From Yoonia sp035117555 (GTDB taxonomy: Bacteria > Pseudomonadota > Alphaproteobacteria > Rhodobacterales > Rhodobacteraceae): a stretch of 64,000 bases of DNA. The position numbers and the translations under genes were made by a program. The stretch covers positions 186,001 through 250,000 of the forward strand of contig NZ_JAYKPK010000005.1 of assembly GCF_035117555.1 (NCBI RefSeq), written 5' to 3'. Below, in pieces: positions 52,174 through 61,012 of the stretch (the stretch's first letter is position 1; each line of letters starts with the position of its first letter). The notes beneath the pieces are model-generated. The model saw only the letters and a program-made list of their open reading frames with translations, did not search any database and was not told where the DNA came from.

Positions 52174-54066
52174 ATGGGCTATGCAGAGCTTTATGCAGGT
52201 TGGAGGCAGGACCCCGAGGGGTTCTGGATGGCACAGGCGAAAGCTATCGATTGGGTGAAAGCGCCGCAAAAGGCGCTCGATGTCAGCCGCGCGCCGCTTT
52301 ATCATTGGTTTGCCGATGCGCAGGTGAATACCTGCTATAACGCCGTGGACCGCCATGTCGCGGGTGGGCGCGGCGATCAGGCGGCGATCATCTATGACAG
52401 CCCCGTCACCGATACCAAACGCACCGTCACCTATGCGCAATTGCTGGAAAACGTGTCTTCGCTCGCCGGGGCGCTCCGCGCGCAGGGCGTCGAAAAAGGC
52501 GACCGCGTCATCATCTACATGCCGATGGTGCCAGAGGCATTGGAGGCGATGCTGGCCTGCGCGCGTTTGGGGGCTGTCCATTCAGTGGTTTTCGGCGGCT
52601 TTGCCGCCCATGAACTCGCCGTGCGGATCGACGATGCGACGCCCAAGGCGATCATCGCCGCCTCTTGCGGGATCGAACCGGGGCGGGTCATCGCCTATAA
52701 GCCGCTGCTGGACGCTGCCATTGCGGCGGCCAAGCATAAGCCCGCATTCTGCGTCATCCTGCAACGCGATCACGCCAAGGCCGATCTGGTGCCGGGCCGA
52801 GATCATGACTGGTATCAGGTGCAAGAGGGCGTGACCCCTGCCGAATGCGTCCCCGTCGCGGGGGATCACCCGGCCTATATCCTCTATACCTCCGGCACCA
52901 CCGGCGCGCCGAAAGGCGTGGTGCGCCCGACAGCCGGGCATCTGGTGGCGCTGAACTGGACGATGAAGGCGATCTATAACGTCGATCCGGGCGATGTGTT
53001 CTGGGCCGCGTCGGATGTGGGTTGGGTCGTCGGCCATTCCTATATCTGCTATGCGCCCTTGATCCACGGCAACACGACGCTGGTCTATGAAGGCAAGCCC
53101 ATCGGCACGCCTGATGCCGGCACCTTCTGGCGGGTGATCCAGGAACATAACGTCCGCTCCTTCTTCACCGCCCCCACCGCCTTTCGCGCGATCAAGCGGG
53201 AAGACCCGACCGGCGCGATGATCAAGGACTATGACATCTCCTGCCTGCGGGGCCTCTATCTCGCGGGCGAACGCGCCGACCCCGATACGATTGAATGGGC
53301 GCAGCGCGTCATGAACGTCCCCGTCTATGACCATTGGTGGCAGACCGAAACCGGCTGGCCCATCGCCGCCAACCCTGCGGGGGTTGAGGCGCTTCCGGTC
53401 AAGATCGGCTCCCCCACCGTCGCCATGCCCGGCTATGACGTGCAGGTGCTGGATGAGGCGGGCCATCCTGTCGCCCCCGGCACGCTCGGCGCGATTGCGG
53501 TGAAACTGCCCTTGCCGCCCGGCACATTGCCGACGCTCTGGAATGCCGAAGACCGCTTTGTGAAATCCTATCTGACCACCTTCCCCGGCTATTATGAAAC
53601 CGGCGATGCCGGGATGATCGACGATGACGGCTATCTTTATATCATGGCCCGCACCGATGACGTGATCAACGTCGCGGGGCATCGCCTGTCCACGGGCGCG
53701 ATGGAGGAAATTCTGGCGGGCCATCCCGATGTCGGCGAATGCGCCGTGATCGGCGTGGGGGATGAATTGAAAGGGCAACTACCGCTTGGCCTTGTCTGCC
53801 TGAACAAAGGCTGCGACCGGCCCCATGCGGAAATCGTCAAGGAAGTCATCAATGCTGTGCGCGACCAGATCGGCCCTGTCGCCGCCTTCAAACTGGTCGC
53901 CGTGGTGGATCGCCTGCCCAAAACGCGGTCGGGCAAGATCCTGCGCGCGACGATGGTCAAGATCGCGGATAATCAGGATTTCAAACTGCCTGCCACCATC
54001 GATGACCCCGCGATCCTTGATGAGATCAGAGCCGCCCTGCAACCTCTTGGCTATGCCAAGGGCTAA
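52174..54066 (+). CDS. prpE: Propionyl-CoA synthetase
   Basis: A 630-residue acetyl/propionyl-CoA synthetase family enzyme. Signatures: WFADAQVNTCYNAVDRHV, LYTSGTTGAPKGVVRPTAGH, DHWWQTETGWPIAANP, YYETGDAGMIDDDGYLYIMARTDDVINVAGHRLSTGAMEEIL and the catalytic lysine in RSGKILR. Length and the N-terminal GYAELYAGWRQDPEGFW fit PrpE rather than Acs. It activates propionate, from odd-chain or branched-chain breakdown. GGGAGGAG precedes ATG 52174. Confidence 0.9.
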   Translation: MGYAELYAGWRQDPEGFWMAQAKAIDWVKAPQKALDVSRAPLYHWFADAQVNTCYNAVDRHVAGGRGDQAAIIYDSPVTDTKRTVTYAQLLENVSSLAGALRAQGVEKGDRVIIYMPMVPEALEAMLACARLGAVHSVVFGGFAAHELAVRIDDATPKAIIAASCGIEPGRVIAYKPLLDAAIAAAKHKPAFCVILQRDHAKADLVPGRDHDWYQVQEGVTPAECVPVAGDHPAYILYTSGTTGAPKGVVRPTAGHLVALNWTMKAIYNVDPGDVFWAASDVGWVVGHSYICYAPLIHGNTTLVYEGKPIGTPDAGTFWRVIQEHNVRSFFTAPTAFRAIKREDPTGAMIKDYDISCLRGLYLAGERADPDTIEWAQRVMNVPVYDHWWQTETGWPIAANPAGVEALPVKIGSPTVAMPGYDVQVLDEAGHPVAPGTLGAIAVKLPLPPGTLPTLWNAEDRFVKSYLTTFPGYYETGDAGMIDDDGYLYIMARTDDVINVAGHRLSTGAMEEILAGHPDVGECAVIGVGDELKGQLPLGLVCLNKGCDRPHAEIVKEVINAVRDQIGPVAAFKLVAVVDRLPKTRSGKILRATMVKIADNQDFKLPATIDDPAILDEIRAALQPLGYAKG

Positions 54067-54158
54067 ACCCGCTGCGGCCCTTTCGCCCCTTGCAAACCGG
54101 GGGCGGCGCAGATCATAAGTGATGCGCCGCCTGTCGCGGTGTGAAAGCGGAGCGTTCT

Positions 54159-55466
54159 ATGGCCATCGAAACCTTTGCCAAATCTGGCGAAACCAAACAC
54201 ACCACCAGCTATTACGCCGCCAGCGCCAATCCGTCGCCAGACCGGCCGAAACTGCAAGGCGACCACCAGATCGACATCTGCGTTGTGGGTGCGGGCTATA
54301 GCGGGCTGTCCGCCGCCCTGCATCTGGCCGAAAAAGGCTATAAGGTCGCGATCATCGAAGGCGCGCGTGTGGGCTGGGGCGCATCGGGCCGCAACGGCGG
54401 GCAGATCGTCAACGGGCTGAACGCCAGCTTGCAAACGATCAAGAAACGCTATGGCCAGGACACCGCCAATTTCGTCGCGGGCCTCGTGCAGGAAGGTGGC
54501 GAGATTATCCGCGAACGTGTCGCCACCTATGACATCCAATGCGATCTCAAACAGGGCAATATCTTCACCGGCCTGACCGCCGCCCATATGCGCGAACTCG
54601 AAGAACGCCGCACCCTCTGGGCCAGCTACGGCCTGCACAATCAGGACATGCTGTCGAAATCCGAATTGCGCAACCATATCGGGTCCGACGTCTATGCAGG
54701 CGGCATGATCGACCACACCGGCGGGCATATGCACCCGCTGAACCTGTGTCTGGGCGAGGCTGCGGCGTTCGAATCCCTTGGCGGTGTGATCTATGAACAA
54801 TCCCCCGTCATCAGCGCCGATACCGACGCCGCCAAACCCGTGGTCCGCACCCGCGACGGCACGATGACCTGCAACACGCTGCTGCTGTGTGGTAATGCCT
54901 ATCTCGGCCATGTGATCCCCGCCCTGACCGCGCGGGTGATGCCGGTGTCCACCCAGATGATGGCGACAATCCCCTTGGGCGACGTGGCCGATGAATTGCT
55001 GCCAACGGATAAATGTGTCGAGGATGTCCGCTACATCCTCGATTATTTTCGCCTGTCTGCCGACAAACGGCTGATCTTTGGCGGCGGCACCGTCTATGGC
55101 GGCACCGATCCCGCGGATGTCGAGGCGAAACTGCGCCCCGCGATGGAAAAGGTCTATCCGCAACTCAAAGGCGTGAAGGTCGAGCACGCCTGGAGCGGGA
55201 ATTTCGCCCTGTCCTTCAGCCGCGTGCCGCAGATGGGGCGGCTGGGGAACAACACCTATTTCGCGCATGGCTATAGCGGGCATGGGGTGACGGGCTCGCA
55301 CACCTTCGGGCGCATCCTGTCCGAAGCCGTCGCCGGCGACCGCGCCCGTTTCGACGTGTTCGCCAAAGTGCCGTGGTATCCGTTCCCGGGCGGGCGGATG
55401 TTCCGGGTGCCGTACTCGATGATGGGGTCGTGGTATTATGCGTTAAGGGATCGGTTGGGGGTTTAG
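54159..55466 (+). CDS. FAD-dependent amine oxidoreductase, PuuB-like
   Basis: A 435-residue DAO-family flavoenzyme. The dinucleotide-binding motif is ICVVGAGYSGLSAALHLAEKGYKVAIIEG; then GWGASGRNGGQIVNGL (the family's flavin-linking region), YAGGMIDHTGGHMHPLNL, and the C-terminal YFAHGYSGHGVTGSH. This matches gamma-glutamylputrescine oxidases and related enzymes, so a role in polyamine breakdown is likely, complementing the decarboxylase and gabT. ATG 54159 is 92 bases after prpE on the same strand, possibly read from the prpE promoter. Confidence 0.8.
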   Translation: MAIETFAKSGETKHTTSYYAASANPSPDRPKLQGDHQIDICVVGAGYSGLSAALHLAEKGYKVAIIEGARVGWGASGRNGGQIVNGLNASLQTIKKRYGQDTANFVAGLVQEGGEIIRERVATYDIQCDLKQGNIFTGLTAAHMRELEERRTLWASYGLHNQDMLSKSELRNHIGSDVYAGGMIDHTGGHMHPLNLCLGEAAAFESLGGVIYEQSPVISADTDAAKPVVRTRDGTMTCNTLLLCGNAYLGHVIPALTARVMPVSTQMMATIPLGDVADELLPTDKCVEDVRYILDYFRLSADKRLIFGGGTVYGGTDPADVEAKLRPAMEKVYPQLKGVKVEHAWSGNFALSFSRVPQMGRLGNNTYFAHGYSGHGVTGSHTFGRILSEAVAGDRARFDVFAKVPWYPFPGGRMFRVPYSMMGSWYYALRDRLGV

Positions 55467-55576
55467 GGAACCTTCCATTAAATATGTAGAGCCAGTTTAA
55501 GGCGACTATTCCCCGTGACATTTTCTTATCGCAGGTGTACGATCTTAACAGCTTAATCAAGAGCGGCGGATGTGAA

Positions 55577-56572
55577 ATGTACCAGTGGCAAACACTTTGG
55601 TCGCTTTCAGGGCCTGAGTTACCTGATGAAGCAATTTCAGTCGCACAGAATATTCATATTAGACCAAGAAATGCATCAGAAGCGGCGACACATTCATCAT
55701 CTCCCCTCAGTCCAACTGTATCCGTCCCTGGGGGATTGTATGTAGTAAATCATCCTCCAAGGGACGAAGTCCATGGAAGCCACAGGCTGCAAGTTGATGT
55801 AAAGGCCAAAACAGAGGATGAAGCCATATCGGAGGCCGAAAAAACTTGTGAGCGTTTAACAGCCAGTTTGTCGCTTGCCGTTTCTGGCACCCCATATTTC
55901 TTTGAGCTACTTAGAATAAGAAGAGTTGACCAAAAAGAAGAGTATTCCGGATGGTCTCAGGCAGTCCGATTTTCACAGCTTGTTGCACCTACTCCCTTAA
56001 AGGATAGTAAGCTCAAGCTCAGTTTGGATATAGCTTGGTCAATAGAAAACAATGAAACCGCAAACAATGCCTTTCTGCACCTTTCTACAGCGTGGCAACT
56101 ACAAGCTACCTCTGGTTCGAAACCTCTACAGCGTTCAATTTTGCAGCATTACGTACTTTGCATCGAGGCAATAGTGAATGGTGCAATGGGCCAAGTAAGG
56201 AAAGGTAAAAAGGAAGAAATAAGAATTGCGGAGCAGAAATATTCAAACGAGTTCGCTGAGAACTTGGGGAACCGCGTTGACAAGGCAAAAGCAATTCGAG
56301 AAGCTTCCACAGCACTTAGGGAAATTAGTTTGGTCAATATGATCCCAAGTCTTGATGCAATTTGTCCTATGCTTGGAATCCCAAGCAATATTTGTGCTTC
56401 AGCCAAAGACTTGTATAGATTTAGATCACGAAATTTGAGCCATCCGGGCAAGAAACAGGATGCCGAGATGAAGAAGTGGCTCAACTCAGGTCCTAAAACC
56501 TTTGAACACTGTTTGGCAGATACGGTGGCAAGGGCATTTCTTTTATCTTATTGTCAGCGACTCTCAAGGTAG
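55577..56572 (+). CDS. AT-rich orphan with C-terminal HEPN-like motif
   Basis: A 331-residue protein in DNA much more A+T-rich than its neighbours, with different codon use, indicating recent gain. The N-terminal half (VPGGLYVVNHPPRDEV, SLSLAVSGTPYFFELLRI) resembles no family I recognise. The C-terminal half is helical, and AKDLYRFRSRNLSHPGK (Arg283 and His289 fit the R-x4-6-H pattern) resembles the active site of ApeA-like HEPN RNases. These occur in toxin and defence systems. ATG 55577 is preferred over a GTG at 55535, neither with a strong ribosome site. No partner gene is adjacent. Confidence 0.6.
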   Translation: MYQWQTLWSLSGPELPDEAISVAQNIHIRPRNASEAATHSSSPLSPTVSVPGGLYVVNHPPRDEVHGSHRLQVDVKAKTEDEAISEAEKTCERLTASLSLAVSGTPYFFELLRIRRVDQKEEYSGWSQAVRFSQLVAPTPLKDSKLKLSLDIAWSIENNETANNAFLHLSTAWQLQATSGSKPLQRSILQHYVLCIEAIVNGAMGQVRKGKKEEIRIAEQKYSNEFAENLGNRVDKAKAIREASTALREISLVNMIPSLDAICPMLGIPSNICASAKDLYRFRSRNLSHPGKKQDAEMKKWLNSGPKTFEHCLADTVARAFLLSYCQRLSR

Positions 56573-56592
56573 TACTTTAGTTCAGCCCCCCC

Positions 56593-57357
56593 TCAAGCAA
56601 ACTGCTCCCTAATCAACCGCTCCTCCAGCCCATGCCCCGGATCAAACAAAATCCGATGCCTGATCCCCGGCTCTGACCTGATCTCCACGCTCACCACATC
56701 GCGCACCGATTTCCCGTCCGCATCCGCCATCACCGGCCGCTTGCCGGGATCGATCACGTCAAACCGCACCACCGCTTTTTTCGGCAACAGCGCCCCCCGC
56801 CAGCGGCGCGGGCGGAAGGCGGCCATGGCGGTCAGGGTCAGCACATCCGACCCGATCGGCAGGATCGGGCCGTGGGCGGAATAATTATAGGCCGTGGACC
56901 CCGCCGGTGTCGCCAGCAGCGCGCCATCGCAGACCAGTTCCGGCATCCGCAGCTTGCCATCCACGGTGATGCGCAGCTTAGCGGCCTGCGGGCCTGCGCG
57001 CAGCAGGCTGACCTCGTTGATCGCCAGCGCCTCGTGCATGGCACCATCCACGGTCAGGGCGGTCATGTGCAAAGGGTTGATCACCTCTTCCTCGGCCACG
57101 GCCAGCCGCGCGGGCAGGTCCAGCTCGTGATAGGCGTTCATCAAAAACCCCACCGTGCCACGGTTCATCCCGTAAACCGGCACGTCCAGCCCTTGGGTGC
57201 CATGCAGCGTCTGCAACATGAACCCGTCACCGCCCAGCGCCACGATCACATCGGCCTTGGCCTGCGGCACATCGCCATAAGCCTCTGACAGGACCCGCAG
57301 GGCGGTCTGGGCCGTCGGGACAGAACTGGCAACAAAGGCGATCTTGAGACGTGACAT
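56593..57357 (-). CDS. nadK: NAD kinase
   Basis: A 254-residue NAD kinase making NADP. Motifs: IVALGGDGFMLQTLH (GGDG), YGMNRGTVGFLMN, ALAINEVSLLR (NE/D), CDGALLATPAGSTAYNYSAHGPIL and the C-terminal LPKKAVVRFDV. The start at 57357 is where similarity begins; an upstream frame continues without relation. It is divergent from glyA across a 183-base gap containing two hairpins. It ends 21 bases after the AT-rich orphan gene. Confidence 0.93.
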   Translation of the reverse strand: MSRLKIAFVASSVPTAQTALRVLSEAYGDVPQAKADVIVALGGDGFMLQTLHGTQGLDVPVYGMNRGTVGFLMNAYHELDLPARLAVAEEEVINPLHMTALTVDGAMHEALAINEVSLLRAGPQAAKLRITVDGKLRMPELVCDGALLATPAGSTAYNYSAHGPILPIGSDVLTLTAMAAFRPRRWRGALLPKKAVVRFDVIDPGKRPVMADADGKSVRDVVSVEIRSEPGIRHRILFDPGHGLEERLIREQFA

Positions 57358-57366
57358 GGTTGATTT

Positions 57367-57522
57367 CCCCCACAATTCCTCAATGTGTGGGGGGATCAAA
57401 GCCGAAACGCAAGTCGCCGATACGAAACTTGCGCTGCCGTTCTCATAAAGATCATGGTCGTTTTGATACTTTAGAACGCGGGGCATCTGCGGTAAGAGGT
57501 GCCAATTCCCCACCCGGCACCT
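57367..57522. other. Two hairpins in the nadK-glyA divergent gap
   Basis: Hairpin one: CCCCCACA / TGTGGGGG (57367-57374 and 57386-57393). Hairpin two: AGGTGCC / GGCACCT (57497-57503 and 57516-57522), ending 18 bases before glyA and just before its ribosome site AGAGGA. The first is close to the nadK start. They could be transcribed leaders or operators; no known riboswitch consensus was recognised. Confidence 0.5.
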
Positions 57523-57540
57523 GCAAAGAGGATGCAATCC

Positions 57541-58836
57541 ATGAATGCGACTATCCGCGACAAAGGCTTTTTCACCGAAACCCTCGCCACCCGCGACCCC
57601 GTGCTGCATGACGCCATGCAGGCCGAGCTGAAGCGCCAGCGCAAAGAGATCGAGCTGATCGCCTCGGAAAACATCGTCTCTGCCGCCGTGATGGAGGCCC
57701 AGGGCGGCGTGATGACCAACAAATACGCCGAAGGCTATCCGGGCCGTCGCTATTACGGGGGCTGCGATCATGTCGATGTGGCCGAAAATCTGGCCATTGA
57801 CCGTGCTTGCCAGCTTTTCGACTGCGGTTTCGCGAATGTGCAGCCGAACTCCGGGTCACAGGCCAATCAGGCAGTGTTTCAGGCCCTTTTGCAGCCCGGC
57901 GATACGATCCTTGGCATGTCGCTGGATGCGGGCGGTCACCTGACCCATGGCGCCAAGCCAAACCAATCCGGCAAATGGTTCAACGCGATCCAATATGGCG
58001 TGCGCCGTCAGGATAACCTGCTGGATTATGACGAGGTCGCGCGCCTCGCCACCGAACACCAGCCCAAGATGATCATCGCCGGCGGCTCTGCCATCCCCCG
58101 CATCATCGACTTCGCGAAAATGCGGGAGATTGCGGATAGTGTCGGTGCCTATCTGCTGGTCGATATGGCGCATTTCGCGGGGCTGGTCGCGGCGGGCCAT
58201 TACCCATCCCCTTTCCCGCATGCGCATGTGGCGACGACGACGACCCACAAAACCCTGCGCGGCCCGCGCGGTGGGATGATCCTGACCAATGACGAGGCTT
58301 TGGCGAAGAAATTCAACTCCGCCATTTTCCCCGGCATTCAGGGTGGCCCATTGATGCATGTGATCGCCGGTAAGGCCGTGGCCTTTGGCGAGGCTTTGCG
58401 GCCCGAGTTCAAGACCTATCAGGCGCAGGTGATCAAGAACGCCCAAGCGCTGGCGGATCAGTTGATGAAGGGCGGTCTGGATATCGTCACCGGCGGTACC
58501 GATACCCATCTGATGCTGGTCGATCTGCGCCCCAAAGGTGTCACCGGCAATGCGACCGAGAAAGCCTTGGGTCGCGCCCATATCACCTGCAACAAGAATG
58601 GTATCCCGTTTGACCCCGAAAAGCCGACTGTCACATCGGGCATCCGTCTGGGCACGCCCGCAGGCACGACCCGTGGCTTTGCCGAGGCAGAGTTCCGCCA
58701 GATCGCCGATTGGATCGTGGAAGTGACCGAAGGTCTGGCCGCCAATGGCGAAGACGGCAATGGCGAGGTCGAGGCCAAGGTCCGGGCCGAGGTTGAGGCG
58801 CTTTGCGACCGTTTCCCGATCTATACCAACCTGTGA
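57541..58836 (+). CDS. glyA: Serine hydroxymethyltransferase
   Basis: A 431-residue PLP enzyme converting serine and tetrahydrofolate to glycine and methylene-tetrahydrofolate. Motifs: IELIASENIVSAAVMEAQGGVMTNKYAEGYPGRRYYGG, the PLP lysine in VATTTTHKTLRGPRGGMIL, and the C-terminal VTSGIRLGTPAGTTRGF. ATG 57541 with AGAGGATG is selected. A strong bidirectional hairpin follows. Confidence 0.96.
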   Translation: MNATIRDKGFFTETLATRDPVLHDAMQAELKRQRKEIELIASENIVSAAVMEAQGGVMTNKYAEGYPGRRYYGGCDHVDVAENLAIDRACQLFDCGFANVQPNSGSQANQAVFQALLQPGDTILGMSLDAGGHLTHGAKPNQSGKWFNAIQYGVRRQDNLLDYDEVARLATEHQPKMIIAGGSAIPRIIDFAKMREIADSVGAYLLVDMAHFAGLVAAGHYPSPFPHAHVATTTTHKTLRGPRGGMILTNDEALAKKFNSAIFPGIQGGPLMHVIAGKAVAFGEALRPEFKTYQAQVIKNAQALADQLMKGGLDIVTGGTDTHLMLVDLRPKGVTGNATEKALGRAHITCNKNGIPFDPEKPTVTSGIRLGTPAGTTRGFAEAEFRQIADWIVEVTEGLAANGEDGNGEVEAKVRAEVEALCDRFPIYTNL

Positions 58837-58844
58837 TGTGATCC

Positions 58845-58871
58845 GTAGGGTGGGTCAATGACCCACCCTAC
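58845..58871. terminator. Bidirectional hairpin between convergent genes
   Basis: GTAGGGTGGGTCA and its exact complement TGACCCACCCTAC are separated by one A, forming a long stem between glyA and the convergent gene at 58876. The GTAGGGTG/CACCCTAC ends are shared with the repeats at 60442-61160. Confidence 0.8.
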
Positions 58872-58875
58872 CCCG

Positions 58876-59244
58876 TCAGATCAGCCCGCGCTGCACGACG
58901 ACGACCAGCACGACCAAAGCCGTGATCAAAAGGCCAAAGGCGATCGAGGCCGCGACACCCAAAGCCGCTGTGCGGCGTCTTTGCCCGATATCGGCCCGTT
59001 CCAGAAAATAGACCGCATTATTATAGGCCGCCTCTAACCGGGGGCGGTCGATCATCCGTTGCAGCTTGGGGTTATCGGCCAAAGCCTGCGCCTGGGCGAA
59101 ATAGACCAATTCGCGCCGCAGCCCGCGCGGCAGCAGACGGCGGGCCTTGCGCACCTGCGCTTCGAACGTGCGGGCGCGCACGCCCAATCTTTGGTCGAGC
59201 AATGCGCGGATCTTTTCGACCTTGATGTGAATGTCTGATGCCAT
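58876..59244 (-). CDS. Membrane protein with C-terminal anchor, function unknown
   Basis: A 122-residue protein: a basic, helical N-terminal region (HIKVEKIRALLDQRLGVRARTFEAQVRKARRLLPRGLRRELVYFAQA) and a C-terminal membrane helix (LGVAASIAFGLLITALVVLVVVV). Likely a tail-anchored inner-membrane protein. I do not recognise the family. It is convergent with glyA and divergent from the hydrolase gene at 59322; the gap of 77 bases should hold both promoters. Confidence 0.75.
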   Translation of the reverse strand: MASDIHIKVEKIRALLDQRLGVRARTFEAQVRKARRLLPRGLRRELVYFAQAQALADNPKLQRMIDRPRLEAAYNNAVYFLERADIGQRRRTAALGVAASIAFGLLITALVVLVVVVQRGLI

Positions 59245-59321
59245 GGGCCTGCGGTAAATCCAAACTCCGCGGGTCTCAATCCCTCTGGTCACCGAGGGAA
59301 AGGAAGGTTAGCAACAGATGC

Positions 59322-60059
59322 ATGTTAAACACGGTCCATCATGACGGCCCTGAGGCTGTCCCGCTTTTGATCGCGCATGGCTTGTTCGGGTCGGCCCGCA
59401 ATTGGGGGGTGATCGCGAAAAAGCTGTCGGAAACCCGGCCTGTGATCACTGTGGATATGCGCAATCATGCGGATAGCCCTTGGTTTGATACACATTCCTA
59501 TGAGGATATGGCCGCTGATCTGGCGCAGGTCATGGACAGGCCGATGGATGTGCTGGGCCATTCCATGGGCGGCAAGGCGGCGATGGTGCTGGCGGTCCAA
59601 CATCCGGGTCTGGTGAACAAGCTGATCGTCGGCGATATCGCGCCGGTGGGCTATAGCCATAGCCAGAACGGGCTGATCGCCGCGATGCGCAGCGTCGATC
59701 TGTCGCAGATCAGCACGCGGGCCGAGGCCAAGACGCAATTGGGCGCACAGCCCCCCGGCGTGGCGGAATTTCTGCTGCAAAGTCTGGATATGAAGGACCG
59801 CCGCTGGCGGCTGAACCTTGATGTGCTGGAGGCGGAGATGGACAAGATCATCGGCTTTCCGCAGATCAGCGGGACATTTGAGGGGCCAGTGTTCTTTCTG
59901 TCCGGGGGGGAATCGGATTACGTCACCGCCGACCATCGCCCGGCGATCAAGGCGCTGTTCCCGCAAGCGCGCTTTGCCAAGATCCCCGGCGCCGGGCATT
60001 GGCTGCATGCGGAAAAGCCGCGTGAATTCATCGGGTCTGTCATGGCGTTTCTGGATTGA
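59322..60059 (+). CDS. Alpha/beta hydrolase (esterase)
   Basis: A 245-residue hydrolase with the complete triad: nucleophile elbow LGHSMGGKAAM, acid region FLSGGESDYVT and final GAGHWLHAEKP histidine, plus LLIAHGLFGSARNW. The overall match is to YbfF-type esterases. Substrate unknown. ATG 59322 follows AAAGGAAGG. The small entericidin-like gene begins 50 bases later on the same strand. Confidence 0.88.
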   Translation: MLNTVHHDGPEAVPLLIAHGLFGSARNWGVIAKKLSETRPVITVDMRNHADSPWFDTHSYEDMAADLAQVMDRPMDVLGHSMGGKAAMVLAVQHPGLVNKLIVGDIAPVGYSHSQNGLIAAMRSVDLSQISTRAEAKTQLGAQPPGVAEFLLQSLDMKDRRWRLNLDVLEAEMDKIIGFPQISGTFEGPVFFLSGGESDYVTADHRPAIKALFPQARFAKIPGAGHWLHAEKPREFIGSVMAFLD

Positions 60060-60109
60060 GCCTGATCTTGCGCGACGCCGCATGGTCGCTTAAGATTTTG
60101 AGATCAACC

Positions 60110-60238
60110 ATGAAAGTGACGCCGATGATCCGCCTGCTTGTGCTTGCCGCATTTCTGACCCTGTCCGCCTGCAACACCGTGCAAGGCGTGGGCCGCGATA
60201 TCACGACGGCCGGGCAAGCCATCGAGAATGCGCTTTAG
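60110..60238 (+). CDS. Entericidin-family small lipoprotein
   Basis: A 42-residue protein with a signal peptide and lipobox (LTLSACNT, Cys22) and the conserved mature part VQGVGRDITTAGQAIENAL, the signature of entericidin A/B (EcnA/EcnB) proteins. In enterobacteria these form an antidote/toxin lipoprotein pair linked to stress-induced lysis, but alphaproteobacterial copies are usually single and of unknown role. ATG 60110 is used; an ATG at 60125 is also possible. Confidence 0.8.
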   Translation: MKVTPMIRLLVLAAFLTLSACNTVQGVGRDITTAGQAIENAL

Positions 60239-60245
60239 CCGCTGG

Positions 60246-60329
60246 TCAGACGAACAAAGGCGAGGTCAGGATCGCGCCCAGACAGCTGCCGCCGACGATG
60301 ACGATAAATCCATAGGGTAGATAAGACAT
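60246..60329 (-). CDS. 27-residue membrane microprotein
   Basis: A very short frame, ATG to TGA, begins MSYLPYGFIVIVGGSCLGAI and ends LTSPLFV. It has a near-ideal AGGAGGT eight bases before the ATG, the strongest ribosome site in this region. The sequence is one hydrophobic helix. Its stop lies eight bases from the end of the convergent entericidin-like gene. A real translated product is likely; the function is unknown. Confidence 0.6.
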   Translation of the reverse strand: MSYLPYGFIVIVGGSCLGAILTSPLFV

Positions 60330-60408
60330 GGCGACCTCCTGTGCTGTGCCGGAGGTGTAACGCATGAACATGACAATTCGGTCGGTGGGGTGAGGAATTT
60401 TGTGGGGG

Positions 60409-60506
60409 ACCTTCCCCGCGGGGAAGGTTTTTGGTGGGCGTGGGGTGTGCCTTTAGGCGCACCATGAGGTGGCGGTCATGTGGTGCGCAGCGAGTGCGCA
60501 CCCTAC
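60409..60506. repeat. Palindrome followed by GTAGGGTG-type hairpin repeat
   Basis: ACCTTCCCCGCGGGGAAGGT occupies 60409-60428 and is followed by TTTTT, so it may terminate transcription. Next, 60442-60506 holds GGGGTGTGCC-TTTA-GGCGCACC and TGGTGCGCAGCGAGTGCGCA followed by CCCTAC, a compound hairpin repeat. The latter overlaps the end of the membrane-protein gene by four bases. Confidence 0.65.
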
Positions 60507-60874
60507 ACCTGTGATCGCTTAACCTCCGCAAGAGCGCGGGTTTCTTGTTCGCCTTCCCAAAAATACCAAGAGCAAAAGAGGCCAAATGAAACCACTACGG
60601 CTAAACCGTGATCAAACACTCCTATAACAACAAAATATACAACAATTGATACGATACTACATTTCAACAGTTTCCACGGCTTTTCAAAACTTAACCTAAT
60701 ATTGTGCGCAAGCACTAATAGCGAAGCCATAAAACAGAAAAATACAGGCGATATATTCGAAAAGTATTGAAAAATAGCAACCAAAAATAGAACTAACGCA
60801 AGCCACTCCATCGCAACATAAACTCCAAAGCGCAAAGTCCTGCCAGCTAGCCTAAACATCATGCGCCGGTTCAT
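60503..60874 (-). CDS. AT-rich membrane protein, unknown function
   Basis: A 123-residue protein with about four hydrophobic segments (FGVYVAMEWLALVLFLVAIF, PVFFCFMASLLVLAHNI, IVSIVVYFVVIGVFDHGLAVVVSFGLFC). DNA is AT-rich compared with neighbours. Its ATG overlaps the stop of the duplicated lepA tail as TGATG. The last codons and stop lie in a repeat. The family is not recognised; no ribosome site other than coupling is obvious. It was probably brought in with the neighbouring lepA fragment. Confidence 0.6.
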   Translation of the reverse strand: MNRRMMFRLAGRTLRFGVYVAMEWLALVLFLVAIFQYFSNISPVFFCFMASLLVLAHNIRLSFEKPWKLLKCSIVSIVVYFVVIGVFDHGLAVVVSFGLFCSWYFWEGEQETRALAEVKRSQV

Positions 60875-61012
60875 CAGCTACCTATCTTCAACGCAGAAAT
60901 AGACGTCTCTTGCGGGATGAGGGCTTTGCCGAATTGCCGCATCATTGTTTTCTCCACGTTATGCTTGTTCAAAAGTTTACGCTTTCGCATCGCACCACTT
61001 TTGTAGCACGTA
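60874..61012 (-). pseudogene. Diverged duplicate of the lepA 3' end
   Basis: The minus-strand frame CYKSGAMRKRKLLNKHN...MRQFGK-ALIPQETSISALKIGS aligns with the true LepA C-terminus CYGGDATRKRKLLDKQK...[22 protein letters not shown] about 340 bases upstream on the same strand. About two-thirds of residues are identical, including the exact end position. Only the last 45 residues or so are copied; a palindrome (61013-61032) marks the outer boundary. It may be translated from a short frame but cannot be a working EF-4. Confidence 0.8.

Noticed and set aside
60235..60585. A 116-residue minus-strand frame
   Set aside because: It reads through palindromic repeats and overlaps the better-supported 27-residue peptide and the AT-rich membrane gene in another frame.
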